This document shows positions 17,623 through 26,101 of a DNA stretch of 64,000 bases, piece after piece. The stretch is from assembly GCF_007859915.1 (NCBI RefSeq), contig NZ_SJPM01000006.1, positions 186,001 to 250,000 on the forward strand. Direction: 5' to 3'. The notes below the pieces were generated by a model that ran no database searches, was not told where the DNA came from, and saw nothing but the letters and a program-made list of their open reading frames with translations. The DNA comes from Neorhodopirellula pilleata. Its GTDB lineage: Bacteria; Planctomycetota; Planctomycetia; Pirellulales; Pirellulaceae. How positions within the stretch are numbered: the first letter of the stretch is position 1; each line of letters opens with the position of its first letter. The position numbers and the translations under genes are program-made.

Positions 17623-18855
17623 TCACGATTGAAGTGACTCGATTCTTTTTCTCAGGAAGCGCTGTTCGGGCTGCTGTTGGGCCAATGACAGGGCGTGCTC
17701 GAACGCTTTTCTTGCTTCCCGCGGCTTTCCCAGTCGTCGCAGGAACTCGCCACGGGCCGAATGGGCCAAGTAGTAATCTCGCAGGTCGCCTCGTTGCAAG
17801 ATGGCGTCAATGATGGTCAAGCCTGATTTCACATCATCTCGCATCGCAACCGCGACGGCTCGATTGAGCTCAACAACCGGAGAAGGATCAGCCAATAGCA
17901 AAATGTCGTACAGTGCAACGATCTGTGCCCAATCGGTTTCGGTGGCGACTCTTGCTTCGGCATGGACAGCCGAGATGGCAGCTTGGATCGTGTAGACTCC
18001 GAATCTTCCCGAACGTAATGAGTGTTCGACCAAACCTTTTCCTTCGGCAATCAAATCATGGTTCCACAAATCACGATTCTGTTCATCCAGCAGAACAATG
18101 TCTCCGTCTTTCGTCAGCCTTGCGTCGCGGCGTGATTCGTGAAGCAACATGAGCGCCAGCAATCCCATGACTTCCGGGTCGGGCAATAACTCGACTAACA
18201 AACGAGCTAAGCGAATGGCCTCGCTTGTTAGCTCAACTCGCGTCAATCGATCGCCGCTCGATGCGGAGTAGCCCTCGTTAAAGATCAGGTAAATGACCGA
18301 CAAAACCGGATCAAGGCGACTCGGCAGATCGTTCAATGATGGGACGATGTAGGGAATGCCAGCGTCGCGGATCTTGGCTTTCCCACGCACGATGCGTTGT
18401 GCCATGGTCGCCGACGTCATGAGAAACGCACGTGCAATCTCATCCGTCGTCAGACCGCATACCTCACGAAGGGTTAGTGGAACCCGGACTTTCGGATCGA
18501 TCGCGGGGTGACAGCACGTAAAGATCAGACGCAATCGGTCGTCGACGATGTCTTGTCCCGCTATCGCCAAGTTGGCCGATTCGATTTCAGCAAGGCGCCG
18601 AGCCAAATCCTGCTGCAGATCGTGAAAGCGTGCTCGGCGACGCATCATATCGACCGCCTTGAATCGTCCGGTCGAAACCAGCCATGAGACCGGATTGTCC
18701 GGCACGCCTTGCTCGGGCCACTGCCGCATCGCAGCGGCAAAAGCATCATGGGTCGCCTCTTCGGCAAGATCAAAGTCGCCTAACAGCCGTATCAGCGTTG
18801 CGAATACTTTTCGCGAATCGTTACGGTAGAGTTGCTCGATGTATTCGGATTCCAT
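17623..18855 (-). CDS. RNA polymerase sigma factor, ECF42 group
   Basis: About 410 residues, twice the normal ECF length. The N-terminal sigma2 (YRNDSRKVFATLIRLLGDFDLAEEATHDAFAAA) and sigma4 (TLREVCGLTTDEIARAFLMTSATMAQRIVRGK) regions are followed by the DUF6596/TPR-like C-terminal domain (IYLIFNEGYSAS; ARGEFLRRLGKPREARKAFEHAL). This layout defines ECF42, a group that has no anti-sigma factor and whose genes sit beside DGPF/YCII proteins, exactly as here. ATG 18855 is chosen: it lies seven bases after the upstream stop and gives the family start MESEYIEQLYR. It is the last gene of the operon. Confidence 0.92.
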   Translation of the reverse strand: MESEYIEQLYRNDSRKVFATLIRLLGDFDLAEEATHDAFAAAMRQWPEQGVPDNPVSWLVSTGRFKAVDMMRRRARFHDLQQDLARRLAEIESANLAIAGQDIVDDRLRLIFTCCHPAIDPKVRVPLTLREVCGLTTDEIARAFLMTSATMAQRIVRGKAKIRDAGIPYIVPSLNDLPSRLDPVLSVIYLIFNEGYSASSGDRLTRVELTSEAIRLARLLVELLPDPEVMGLLALMLLHESRRDARLTKDGDIVLLDEQNRDLWNHDLIAEGKGLVEHSLRSGRFGVYTIQAAISAVHAEARVATETDWAQIVALYDILLLADPSPVVELNRAVAVAMRDDVKSGLTIIDAILQRGDLRDYYLAHSARGEFLRRLGKPREARKAFEHALSLAQQQPEQRFLRKRIESLQS

Positions 18856-18862
18856 CGCGACC

Positions 18863-19213
18863 CTACGGCATCCCGGGCAGCTCGATGATCGAACGTATCT
18901 CGGTCGTCCCACGCGTTGTACCGGGGATCTGCGACGCGACTTCAATGGCTTCATCGAGACCAGCCACGTCGATCAAAAAATAGCCCGCTAGCTGTTCCTT
19001 CGTTTCAGCGTACGGCCCGTCTGAAACAGCGAGGTTGCCATCACGAACCCGAACACAAGTCGCAGTGTTTGCCGCTTCCAGCGGTGCCGCCCCGAGATAC
19101 TGCCCTTGATCGTTTAGTTTGTGACACACACCCACGGACTCATCGCGAGCGACAGCCAATTCATCAGGCGGCCAAACTCCCTCTTCGGAATAGATCAACA
19201 GAATGTATTTCAC
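18863..19213 (-). CDS. YCII/DGPF-domain protein
   Basis: 116 residues: MKYILLIYSEEGVWP start, and SDGPYAETKEQLAGYFLIDV containing the DGPxxETKE signature. YCII domains have a ferredoxin-like fold with possible catalytic histidine and aspartate and no firm function; DGPF members are the standard partners of ECF42 sigma factors. Seven bases separate it from the sigma-factor start. Confidence 0.9.
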   Translation of the reverse strand: MKYILLIYSEEGVWPPDELAVARDESVGVCHKLNDQGQYLGAAPLEAANTATCVRVRDGNLAVSDGPYAETKEQLAGYFLIDVAGLDEAIEVASQIPGTTRGTTEIRSIIELPGMP

Positions 19214-19234
19214 CAGGTGTCCTTTTCTAAAATT

Positions 19235-19708
19235 TCAATCGCGCCCATCATACGCACATTGCAACGCCGCAATGTCCAATTTTTTCATTTGCCAAAGTGC
19301 CTCGAACATTCGCTGTAGTGCGACCGGATCGTCGGCTTCAAACCAATCCTGCAGTTTCGTGGGCCAGACCTGCCAGCACATTCCGAACTTGTCTTTGAGC
19401 CAACCGCACGCCAATTCGGATCCTCCGTCGGCGATCAGATTATCCCAGAGCGTATCCAGTTCGTCCTGTGTATCGCGCTGGATCGCTAGCGAAAACGCTT
19501 CGGTGAATTGCCAATCTTGTCCTGCATTGAGTGAAGTGAACTTCATGCCAGCCAATTCGAACTCGACCGTGAGGACGGCTTGATTACCTGGGTTTCGGAC
19601 TTTGCGGATGATCTTGGAATCAGGAATGACCGACACGTAGAACTCGGCGGCCTGTTCGGCCTGATCCGCGTATGAAAAGAATGGCGTAATTCGTTGTTTG
19701 ATTTGCAT
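19235..19708 (-). CDS. VOC-family protein, PhnB-like (3-demethylubiquinone methyltransferase fold)
   Basis: 157 residues with the two-module VOC layout: ITPFFSYADQAEQAAEFYVSVIPDSKII, the middle LTVEFELAGMKFTSLNAG, and GCGWLKDKFGMCWQVWP-like end (CGWLKDKFGMCWQVWPTKL). The name 3-demethylubiquinone methyltransferase attached to this family is misleading; the real role is unknown. It is part of the ECF42 operon and lies nine bases after the upstream VOC gene. Confidence 0.85.
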   Translation of the reverse strand: MQIKQRITPFFSYADQAEQAAEFYVSVIPDSKIIRKVRNPGNQAVLTVEFELAGMKFTSLNAGQDWQFTEAFSLAIQRDTQDELDTLWDNLIADGGSELACGWLKDKFGMCWQVWPTKLQDWFEADDPVALQRMFEALWQMKKLDIAALQCAYDGRD

Positions 19709-19717
19709 GAGATCGAC

Positions 19718-20095
19718 CTATTGCAACGAGTGAAGACCGACCATGTTTCCTTCGGTGTCCGATACCAGGGCGATGAATCCGTATTGACCGATCGCCATTT
19801 TCGGTTTGCAGATTTTTCCGCCTGCGGCTTCGACGCGGGATGCCTCGGTCGCACAATCCTCGCACGAGAAATACACGAGCGTTCCCATTCCACCCGAAGG
19901 GCAGCCTTCCATTCTCGCCAACGCACCGGAGGCCCCACCGGCTTCCATGTCCATCGGAAACGCCTGCATTTCCAATTCGGGATCGGGCGATGCAAGCTCG
20001 GTCAATTCGACGGCAAGAACGGTTTCGTAAAATGCTTTCGCACGCTTCATGTCTTGGACATAGATTTCAAACCAACCGACAGGATTGCGATTCAT
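19718..20095 (-). CDS. VOC-family (glyoxalase-like) protein
   Basis: 125 residues with NPVGWFEIYVQDMKRAKAFYETVL, the classic start of the single-domain glyoxalase/bleomycin-resistance-like fold, and IALVSDTEGNMVGLHS at the end with the final metal-ligand region. Such proteins bind a divalent metal and small molecules; the substrate is unknown. It is separated from the upstream YCII gene by the 20135-20190 palindrome, which could reduce read-through. Confidence 0.85.
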   Translation of the reverse strand: MNRNPVGWFEIYVQDMKRAKAFYETVLAVELTELASPDPELEMQAFPMDMEAGGASGALARMEGCPSGGMGTLVYFSCEDCATEASRVEAAGGKICKPKMAIGQYGFIALVSDTEGNMVGLHSLQ

Positions 20096-20134
20096 GATTT
20101 CGTTTCCTCAAAAGTATTGATTGAATTTGCGGGG

Positions 20135-20190
20135 GTAGTGGATCTTGTTAAAGATCCTGAATCGTTGGGATCTTTAACAAGATCCACTAC
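20135..20190. repeat. perfect 23-base inverted repeat with 10-base loop
   Basis: Arms 20135-20157 and 20168-20190 (GTAGTGGATCTTGTTAAAG... and its exact complement). The downstream arm, read on the minus strand, encodes the last residues (SGSC) and the TAA stop of the YCII gene. There is no T-run, so it is probably a dispersed palindromic repeat rather than an ordinary terminator, although it may act as an RNA hairpin inside the operon. Confidence 0.9.
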
Positions 20191-20548
20191 GGCTAGGCTC
20201 GGGCAGTTCCGGTAACGGAAACAGGGGGCGGATTTCGACGGTGCCTTTCTTCGCCGGTGGCAAGCGTGCGGCGATCTCGATCGCTTCGTCTAGGTTGTCC
20301 ACATCGATGATGTAGTAGCCGCCAAGCTGCTCAGTCGTTTCGGCGAAAGGACCGTCCATGATTTGCTTTTTGTCATCACGAACGCGAACGCTTGTCGCCG
20401 TTGTGACCGAATGCAATGGCGACGATGCGACCCACTTACCTTGTTTTTCAAGCTCGTCGCAGATGCGCATCGATTCGATCATGCAAGCTTTACGTTCGTC
20501 CTCGGTCCAGCAACTCTCGGCGGCGTAAATCAGTAGCATGTATTTCAT
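20174..20548 (-). CDS. YCII/DGPF-domain protein
   Basis: 124 residues starting MKYMLLIYAAESCW, with MDGPFAETTEQLGGYYIIDV (DGPF signature). ATG 20548 overlaps the preceding stop in an ATGA, so translation is coupled, and this start matches the family; the upstream extension to 20617 is not needed. The C-terminus runs into the palindrome at 20135-20190, which supplies the stop codon, so the original tail may have been changed by repeat insertion. Confidence 0.9.
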   Translation of the reverse strand: MKYMLLIYAAESCWTEDERKACMIESMRICDELEKQGKWVASSPLHSVTTATSVRVRDDKKQIMDGPFAETTEQLGGYYIIDVDNLDEAIEIAARLPPAKKGTVEIRPLFPLPELPEPSRSGSC

Positions 20549-21393
20549 TCTAGGTTCTCTCCCGGAACCATGACCATCCAACCTAGACCAAATTTGTCGG
20601 TCACCATTCCATAACACGGCGACCAGAATGTTTTTGTAAGAGGCATGTCGACTTTACCGCCTTCGGCAAGCGAGTTGAACGTGGAGTCGGCAACCGTTTC
20701 GGACGCAACGGAAAGCGCCAAACGAAAGCCATCGAAGTTGGATTGATCGTCGCAACCGTCTGAGGCCATGATGGTCATTTTTCCGACGGTAAACGATGCG
20801 TGCATGATTTTGTTTTCGAAACCGGCCTGCAGCATGCCATCAGGCACCGCGTCCGGACTTTCGTTGAACCGCATCTTCATTAGAACCTTCGCTCCGATAG
20901 CCCGTTCGTAGAACGCCAAAGCTTCCTCGCATCGCCCGGCGAAAAACAAATAGGGTTGAACGACGCTGTCGTGTATCGCAATCTTGTCACGCAGTGATTC
21001 TTCCTGCATTGCGATTTGACCGTCTGGATCATTCGCCGCAAAATCTTGCATTTCATAGAACGGACGAATCTCAATCTCCGAATCTTCAGGCATCGGATTG
21101 GGACAGCGTTTGACCCAGTCGATCGCTTCCTGCATCGAATCGACTTCCCATATCCAGTAACCGGCGATCAGTTCCTTGGTCTCCGCGAACGGTCCATCAA
21201 GCACGGTACGATCGGTGTCGCTGAATTGAACTCGCACGCCGGCGCTGCTTGGTTTCAAACCGTCGCCGTCTTTCATGATTCCGGCTTGAACGAGTTCCTC
21301 GTTGAATTTTCCCATTGCGGCCAGCAACGACTCACTGGGAAGCTGGCCCGCCTCCGAGCTATTGGTCGCTTTCACGATCACCATGACTCTCAT
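20545..21393 (-). CDS. YCII-VOC fusion protein
   Basis: About 282 residues. The N-terminal YCII/DGPF domain (MRVMVIVKATNSSEAG; LDGPFAETKELIAGYWIWEV; about 1-120) is joined to a C-terminal PhnB-like VOC domain (QPYLFFAGRCEEALAFYERAIGAKVL; FWSPCYGMVTDKFGLGWMV; about 145-280). In other operons these two are separate genes. ATG 21393 gives the usual YCII start. It is the second gene of the ECF42 operon, 51 bases after the AHSA1 fusion gene. Confidence 0.88.
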   Translation of the reverse strand: MRVMVIVKATNSSEAGQLPSESLLAAMGKFNEELVQAGIMKDGDGLKPSSAGVRVQFSDTDRTVLDGPFAETKELIAGYWIWEVDSMQEAIDWVKRCPNPMPEDSEIEIRPFYEMQDFAANDPDGQIAMQEESLRDKIAIHDSVVQPYLFFAGRCEEALAFYERAIGAKVLMKMRFNESPDAVPDGMLQAGFENKIMHASFTVGKMTIMASDGCDDQSNFDGFRLALSVASETVADSTFNSLAEGGKVDMPLTKTFWSPCYGMVTDKFGLGWMVMVPGENLE

Positions 21394-21443
21394 GTTTTGT
21401 CCTTGGTTAGTTGCGTAATATCCGATGTTCCCTGCCGAACGAT

Positions 21444-22304
21444 TCACTGATCCTGTGGAATGGTGTGCTCAACGAGCTGTGCTAATTGCAATAGTGATTC
21501 TTGCCATCCGAGATAGCACGCGTCGGTCGGGATCGGATCAGGGATTCCCTCTTGTACGATTGTCAACTCGGTGCCACATGACACGGTTTGGAGCGAGATG
21601 GTCACTAGCATCTCTCCAGGTAGGTTTGGATCGTCAAACTGATCAACGTGTCGGATTCGTTGGTAGGGTGTTAGTTCGATGTATTTGGCCGAAAAGGAAT
21701 GGGATTGACCGGATTCGAAATTCGTGAACGACATGCGGTATCCGCCTCCGACACGGGCATCCATTTCATGGACTTCGCCGATAAATCCGTAGGGTGGCAG
21801 CCATCGAGCCATCGCGTCGGCGTCAATGAATGCTTGGTAAACACGCTGGGCGGGCGCACGAAACACCCGGTGTAGCCGAACCGAGTTTCCTACGCTGCTA
21901 GGTTTCGGCCCGTGATTTTTCAAGAACGTTTCGTGTCGAGCGGCGATCACTTGATTCATCTCCTCATCGGCGGGCCTAATTTCAAACGGGCCCATTTTCA
22001 CGCCCGGATGCTGCGACATTAACGCAATGGCGTGATTGAGATCGCGTGCTTCGAGCAGAAGAATTCCGCCGAGGATTTCTTTTGTCTCGACATAGGGCCC
22101 GTCGGTAATATCGACCGAACCATTCTTCATTCGCAGTGTGACCGCGTTGGTCGCCGACTGCAGTGCTTCCCCACCGAGAAAGTGGCCTCCCAGACGCAGC
22201 TCATCGTCATAAGCCAAGCAGGCTTCCATCATTCGCTGTCCCTCTTCGTCGGACATCGATTGGTAGTTGGTCTCGTCATAAAACCCCATGCAAATGAACT
22301 TCAT
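21444..22304 (-). CDS. YCII-AHSA1 (SRPBCC) fusion protein
   Basis: About 286 residues. The YCII domain (MKFICMGFYDETNYQSM; ITDGPYVETKEILGGILLLEA; about 1-125) is followed by an AHSA1/START-like domain (VRLHRVFRAPAQRVYQAFIDADAMARWLPPYGF; ends LGWQESLLQLAQLVEH; about 140-285). AHSA1 domains bind hydrophobic ligands. ATG 22304 is used rather than the upstream frame. It is the first gene of the seven-gene ECF42 operon. Confidence 0.88.
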   Translation of the reverse strand: MKFICMGFYDETNYQSMSDEEGQRMMEACLAYDDELRLGGHFLGGEALQSATNAVTLRMKNGSVDITDGPYVETKEILGGILLLEARDLNHAIALMSQHPGVKMGPFEIRPADEEMNQVIAARHETFLKNHGPKPSSVGNSVRLHRVFRAPAQRVYQAFIDADAMARWLPPYGFIGEVHEMDARVGGGYRMSFTNFESGQSHSFSAKYIELTPYQRIRHVDQFDDPNLPGEMLVTISLQTVSCGTELTIVQEGIPDPIPTDACYLGWQESLLQLAQLVEHTIPQDQ

Positions 22305-22679
22305 CGCTTCATCTCCCGACCTGGATGCCTGATTTGTTGTGCGGATTCTTGTCGCTTTCATATTGATCGAACAGCCGTCGCCGTGATCGACATCTTTTTA
22401 GAAAAGAAGTTGAGAATGCCAGATCGTCTCGAAGACTCGATCCGTTTCCCGCAGATGAGCAGCAGTCCTTCGCACGCGGTTAGCGATTCGCGATATCGCT
22501 ACTGACAATGCCTTGACGGTTTCAGAAAACTCAAAAAGGCTCGGCGACGGCGAGGATTTCGAACGATATCGCGTCGTTTTGGGAAGCACCGTCAATCGCT
22601 AAGCGTTCTACCATCGACATCAACGAATGCACTTCGCGGAGCGTCGTGGTACCGAGCCGCGTTGGTAGGATAACAGGAC
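22305..22679. other. intergenic stretch upstream of the ECF42 operon
   Basis: No gene is visible. It should hold the promoter of the ECF42 operon (minus strand) and the 3' flank of the DUF1552 gene. No clear hairpin-plus-T-run terminator or sigma-factor box could be recognised by eye. Confidence 0.5.
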
Positions 22680-24023
22680 TTACGATTCTAACGAGAGTTT
22701 GCCCGTGCTATCGCCGAATTTTGGCCTAGGGGTGCCCATTCGTTCAAGCAGTTCCAAGTGCAAGTTTGCCATCGGGGTTGCTTCAGAAAGCTTTTGGTGC
22801 AAGCCGTTTCGGATGCCTTGTGCTCCGCCACCGGCGAAGATTACCGGCAAGTCATCATGATTGTGACGGTCGCCGTCACAGATACCGCTGCCATACACCA
22901 GTAAAGTATTGTCCAACAGAGTCGACCCCGAATCCAACCGATGTGATTTCATCGCACCCAACAAGTAGGCCAATTGTTCGCAATAGAACGCGTCGATGCG
23001 GGCGATCTTTTCGAGTCGCTCTTCGTCTTTTTTGTGGTGCGAAAGATCGTGATGACCGTCACCGATTTCGATTTCCTTGAACGATCGATTGCTGCCATCG
23101 TGGGCCAGCATCAATGTGGACACTCGCGTGGTATCGGTAGCCAAAGCAAGCGACATGACGTCGATCATCAATCGCATGTGTTCGGCGTAACTTTCTGGAA
23201 TGCCTGACGGAGTTGGCACATCGGGATCGACGGGTAAGCCGAATCGTTCGGATTTCTCGATGCGGTTTTCGATCGCCCTTATACCGGTAAGGTACTCATC
23301 GATTTTGCGACGATCTTCGGTCCCGATCTGTCGTGCCACGAAGTTGGCTTCTTCACGTAAAAAGTCGATGACCGATTCTTGCCTTTGCTGACGTCGTTGA
23401 TAGTTCGCGTGACGCTCGCCGTGCGACCCGTCACCGAACAAACGCTCAAATACCAAGCGAGGATTGGATTCCGGCGGTACCGGAGTCCGTTCATCCGCCC
23501 AGGCGATGTTGTATTGATAGGCGCACGAGTACCCCGAGTCGCAATTGCCACTGTTTCGAACGCCGTCGCAGGATAGCTCCAGCGATGGCAAGCGAGTGAG
23601 ACGGCCGATCTTTTGCGCAACGACTTGGTCCGCCGAAACACCCAGATGAATATCGGATCCGGCGGTCTTGTGCGGGCGAGCGGCGGTAAGGAATGTCGCG
23701 CCGGCGCGAGCGTGGTCACCCGCTCCGTCGCGGTGAATATAGGCTTCGCGATGTTCCAGCCCGGTGATGAAACGCAGCGAGTCACGAAACGGCTCAAGCG
23801 ATCGGGTTGAACGATTGAACTTGAAATCGGCACCTTCGCCTTCCGGTCGCCAATGTTTCATGTTCACGCCGTTGGGCACATAGACGTAACACAGCCTCAT
23901 CGGCTCGGTGGCGTCCGCCGAAGATGCGAACGCCTTTGGGATCGATCGGTTTGTCCGGTTCGGGGTCGCGTCCTCGCCAACCTGGCATACCCCATTCCAT
24001 TTCTCGGTACTGCCCGATCGCAT
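22680..24023 (-). CDS. DUF1552 family protein, 5' end missing
   Basis: From about 23930 onward the protein is a good DUF1552 member: RLCYVYVPNGVNMKHWRPEGEG, FRDSLRFITGLEHREA, a central SGIPESYAEHMRLMIDVMSLALATDTTRV, and C-terminal NTLLVYGSGICDGDRHNHDDLPVIFAGGG. The family is exported by the Tat system and paired with DUF1592/cytochrome proteins in planctomycetes. Here the Tat signal and the proper start are absent: the first 30 codons are out-of-frame translation of the neighbouring DUF1592 gene. ATG 23900 (MRLCYVYVPNG) is the first start inside the family homology. A deletion has probably joined the two genes, so this may be a pseudogene. Confidence 0.8.
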   Translation of the reverse strand: MRSGSTEKWNGVCQVGEDATPNRTNRSIPKAFASSADATEPMRLCYVYVPNGVNMKHWRPEGEGADFKFNRSTRSLEPFRDSLRFITGLEHREAYIHRDGAGDHARAGATFLTAARPHKTAGSDIHLGVSADQVVAQKIGRLTRLPSLELSCDGVRNSGNCDSGYSCAYQYNIAWADERTPVPPESNPRLVFERLFGDGSHGERHANYQRRQQRQESVIDFLREEANFVARQIGTEDRRKIDEYLTGIRAIENRIEKSERFGLPVDPDVPTPSGIPESYAEHMRLMIDVMSLALATDTTRVSTLMLAHDGSNRSFKEIEIGDGHHDLSHHKKDEERLEKIARIDAFYCEQLAYLLGAMKSHRLDSGSTLLDNTLLVYGSGICDGDRHNHDDLPVIFAGGGAQGIRNGLHQKLSEATPMANLHLELLERMGTPRPKFGDSTGKLSLES

Positions 24024-26037
24024 TGTAGTGTTCCAGCGCTAGTCCCAACGGGTCCATCCGAGCATGGCACGACGCACACGCGGGATCGCGGCGGTGTTGT
24101 TCCAATACTTGGCGTAGCGATGCGTTTTTCATATCGCCCGACTGCGATTCCTCCAGCGATGGGACGTTCGGCGGCGCGGGCGGGGCGGGTGTACCAAGTA
24201 GGTTTTCAAGAATGAATAAGCCTCGTTTGACCGGACTCGTTCGTGTCGGATTGCTCGTTACCAGTAACACCGAACCGTGGGTTAAGATACCGCGACGGTG
24301 ACTGTCCGGCGGCAAATCCACTTTTCGAATCTTATCGCCTTGGACGCCCGCGATGCCGTAAAACTTAGCCAAGCTTTCGTTCATGAACGAGTAGTCCGCA
24401 TTGAGCAATTCGTGAATCGGGCGATTCTCTTCGATCAGGTACCGGAACATTGTTTCGGTTTCCTGCTTCATCGCCTCGCGGACTTGCCAGGGGAACATCT
24501 TGTCATCACCGCGAAAGGCCAGCACGCGTCGGACATCGACCGGAATCGAATGTACGTCGCGGGTCTTGAGCCATTGACCGACAAAATTCCCCACGCCGAC
24601 TCGCAGTCGCCATTCTTGGTCGATCATTCGATCGATCTGTTGGTCGAGGTTTTCTCGCAGCTTGCCGTCTTGGGCGACCGACAACAAATCGTCGTCCGGC
24701 GGGCCGCCCCACAAGAAATAGCTAATTCGGGTCGCCAACGATAAATCGTCGATCGGTTCGCCTAATGCTGATGTAGGTAGGTGACTCGGCATGGCGGCGA
24801 GTTGTGCTGCCGGCATCTCCTTTTCAATTCGAAACAAAAATCTTGGCGAAGCGAGCACCAGCTTGATCGCCGCGGCAATCCCGTGTTCGTATCGGTTGCC
24901 CGGAATCTGGCGAGTTTCGCGTGCGATTTGGCAAAGCCGAGCCAACGTCGCATCGTCGATAGGTCGGCGAAATGCACGCGTTGCAAATCGACCGATCACT
25001 TCGCCGGTCATCGCGTCCAACGCCGCTTCGTCAGCGTCCGAAGGCGGTGGGCCGTTGAATAGGATCTTTTGCCCCCGATTATATTTGCGAACGTCACCAT
25101 CGGTCGGACCAACGAAGTTGATGTACTCGACGCGAAACGAGTAGGGAGCGGGACCGGGATTGTCGAGCTGCTTGCTGGTCGTGTCCTTGGACGTCGGGTG
25201 AAACTTGACACTCAGGTGCATCGGTTGGTCGCCGACAGCCACCGACGCGGATAGCACGCCGCTGGTCTTTTCATTGAACCCAGCAAGATGTCGCGCGATC
25301 TCAGTCGGTTCGTCGTCATCGGACGGATACAACCACAGCGTTATCTCAGCCGCTTGATCGGTATTGGTCCACGCGCCATCGAGGCTCCATTTTACAGCTA
25401 CGTCGTACTTCCCAGAGCGATCGATCTTCTTTTGAAAATGGAACTGACGCGTATCGTTAAACTTGACTTCGTGAGCTTTCGGTCCCTCCGGCGAATCCAT
25501 CCTAAAATGATCTGACCAGAACCGCGTTTCGGGCCAACTCGGTCCACTCGTTTGGATCGCATCGCCGACGATTTTGTCTGCAGCTGACAAATACTTCTCG
25601 AACAACACGGGCGAGATGTGCAGGACTGCCCTACCCGGATCGATTTGGGTCGCGTCCAAACGAAAAACATCGGACTGAATCCAATCGACCCATTCCGACC
25701 GTGTCGTCACGCTGGGTCGGTCTTCGTCCGACGGAGGCATCGTTTCGGCGCGAATGTTTTGCCAAACCGCCTCCCATTTGCGAATCGTTTGGTCACCGTA
25801 ATCGCCGGCGGCGAGTTGTTCAAAGCTAAAGCCGCCTTCCTCGCCACCGTCGCCGTGACAACCAAAACAGTGATTTTCAAAACGGGCTCGCAAAACGTTC
25901 GTATCGAACGTAACACGATCGGTTTTTTCATCGCCCGATACCGGCAGAGGCGAAAACAACACCCAAGCAGACGCGCCTATCACCGCCAACAAGAAGGCAG
26001 AAATCAGTATCGAATCGACAGACCGAAAAACCTTCAT
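23794..26037 (-). CDS. DUF1592 cytochrome-like protein, internally shortened and 3' truncated
   Basis: Exported planctomycete protein. A membrane signal (ILISAFLLAVIGASAWVLF) precedes a cytochrome-c motif CFGCH (PSCyt1), then a carbohydrate-binding-like region (about 180-330), DUF1592 (ATRAFRRPIDD; TRISYFLWGGPPDDDL) and DUF1588 (HGSVLLVTSNPTRTSPVKRG; ACASCHARMDPLGLALEHYNAIGQ). Two things look wrong. The DUF1587 part goes straight from DPGR to ISPVLFEKYLSAADKIV, lacking the usual RLNRxEYNNTIRDL stretch of about 45 residues. After PIDPKG the normal C-terminal DUF1585 is gone and the frame runs into the DUF1552 gene. ATG 26037 is preferred to GTG 26052. Confidence 0.8.
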   Translation of the reverse strand: MKVFRSVDSILISAFLLAVIGASAWVLFSPLPVSGDEKTDRVTFDTNVLRARFENHCFGCHGDGGEEGGFSFEQLAAGDYGDQTIRKWEAVWQNIRAETMPPSDEDRPSVTTRSEWVDWIQSDVFRLDATQIDPGRAVLHISPVLFEKYLSAADKIVGDAIQTSGPSWPETRFWSDHFRMDSPEGPKAHEVKFNDTRQFHFQKKIDRSGKYDVAVKWSLDGAWTNTDQAAEITLWLYPSDDDEPTEIARHLAGFNEKTSGVLSASVAVGDQPMHLSVKFHPTSKDTTSKQLDNPGPAPYSFRVEYINFVGPTDGDVRKYNRGQKILFNGPPPSDADEAALDAMTGEVIGRFATRAFRRPIDDATLARLCQIARETRQIPGNRYEHGIAAAIKLVLASPRFLFRIEKEMPAAQLAAMPSHLPTSALGEPIDDLSLATRISYFLWGGPPDDDLLSVAQDGKLRENLDQQIDRMIDQEWRLRVGVGNFVGQWLKTRDVHSIPVDVRRVLAFRGDDKMFPWQVREAMKQETETMFRYLIEENRPIHELLNADYSFMNESLAKFYGIAGVQGDKIRKVDLPPDSHRRGILTHGSVLLVTSNPTRTSPVKRGLFILENLLGTPAPPAPPNVPSLEESQSGDMKNASLRQVLEQHRRDPACASCHARMDPLGLALEHYNAIGQYREMEWGMPGWRGRDPEPDKPIDPKGVRIFGGRHRADEAVLRLCAQRREHETLATGRRRCRFQVQSFNPIA

Positions 26038-26101
26038 TAGGTAGTAATTCACTCGGGGTTATCCGCTCTACGATCTGACATCAAGCAGTCTCAATCAGAT
26101 C

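Noticed and set aside
20135..20190. Ordinary Rho-independent terminator
   Set aside because: No T-run follows either arm, and the hairpin lies inside an operon whose downstream genes belong to the same set.
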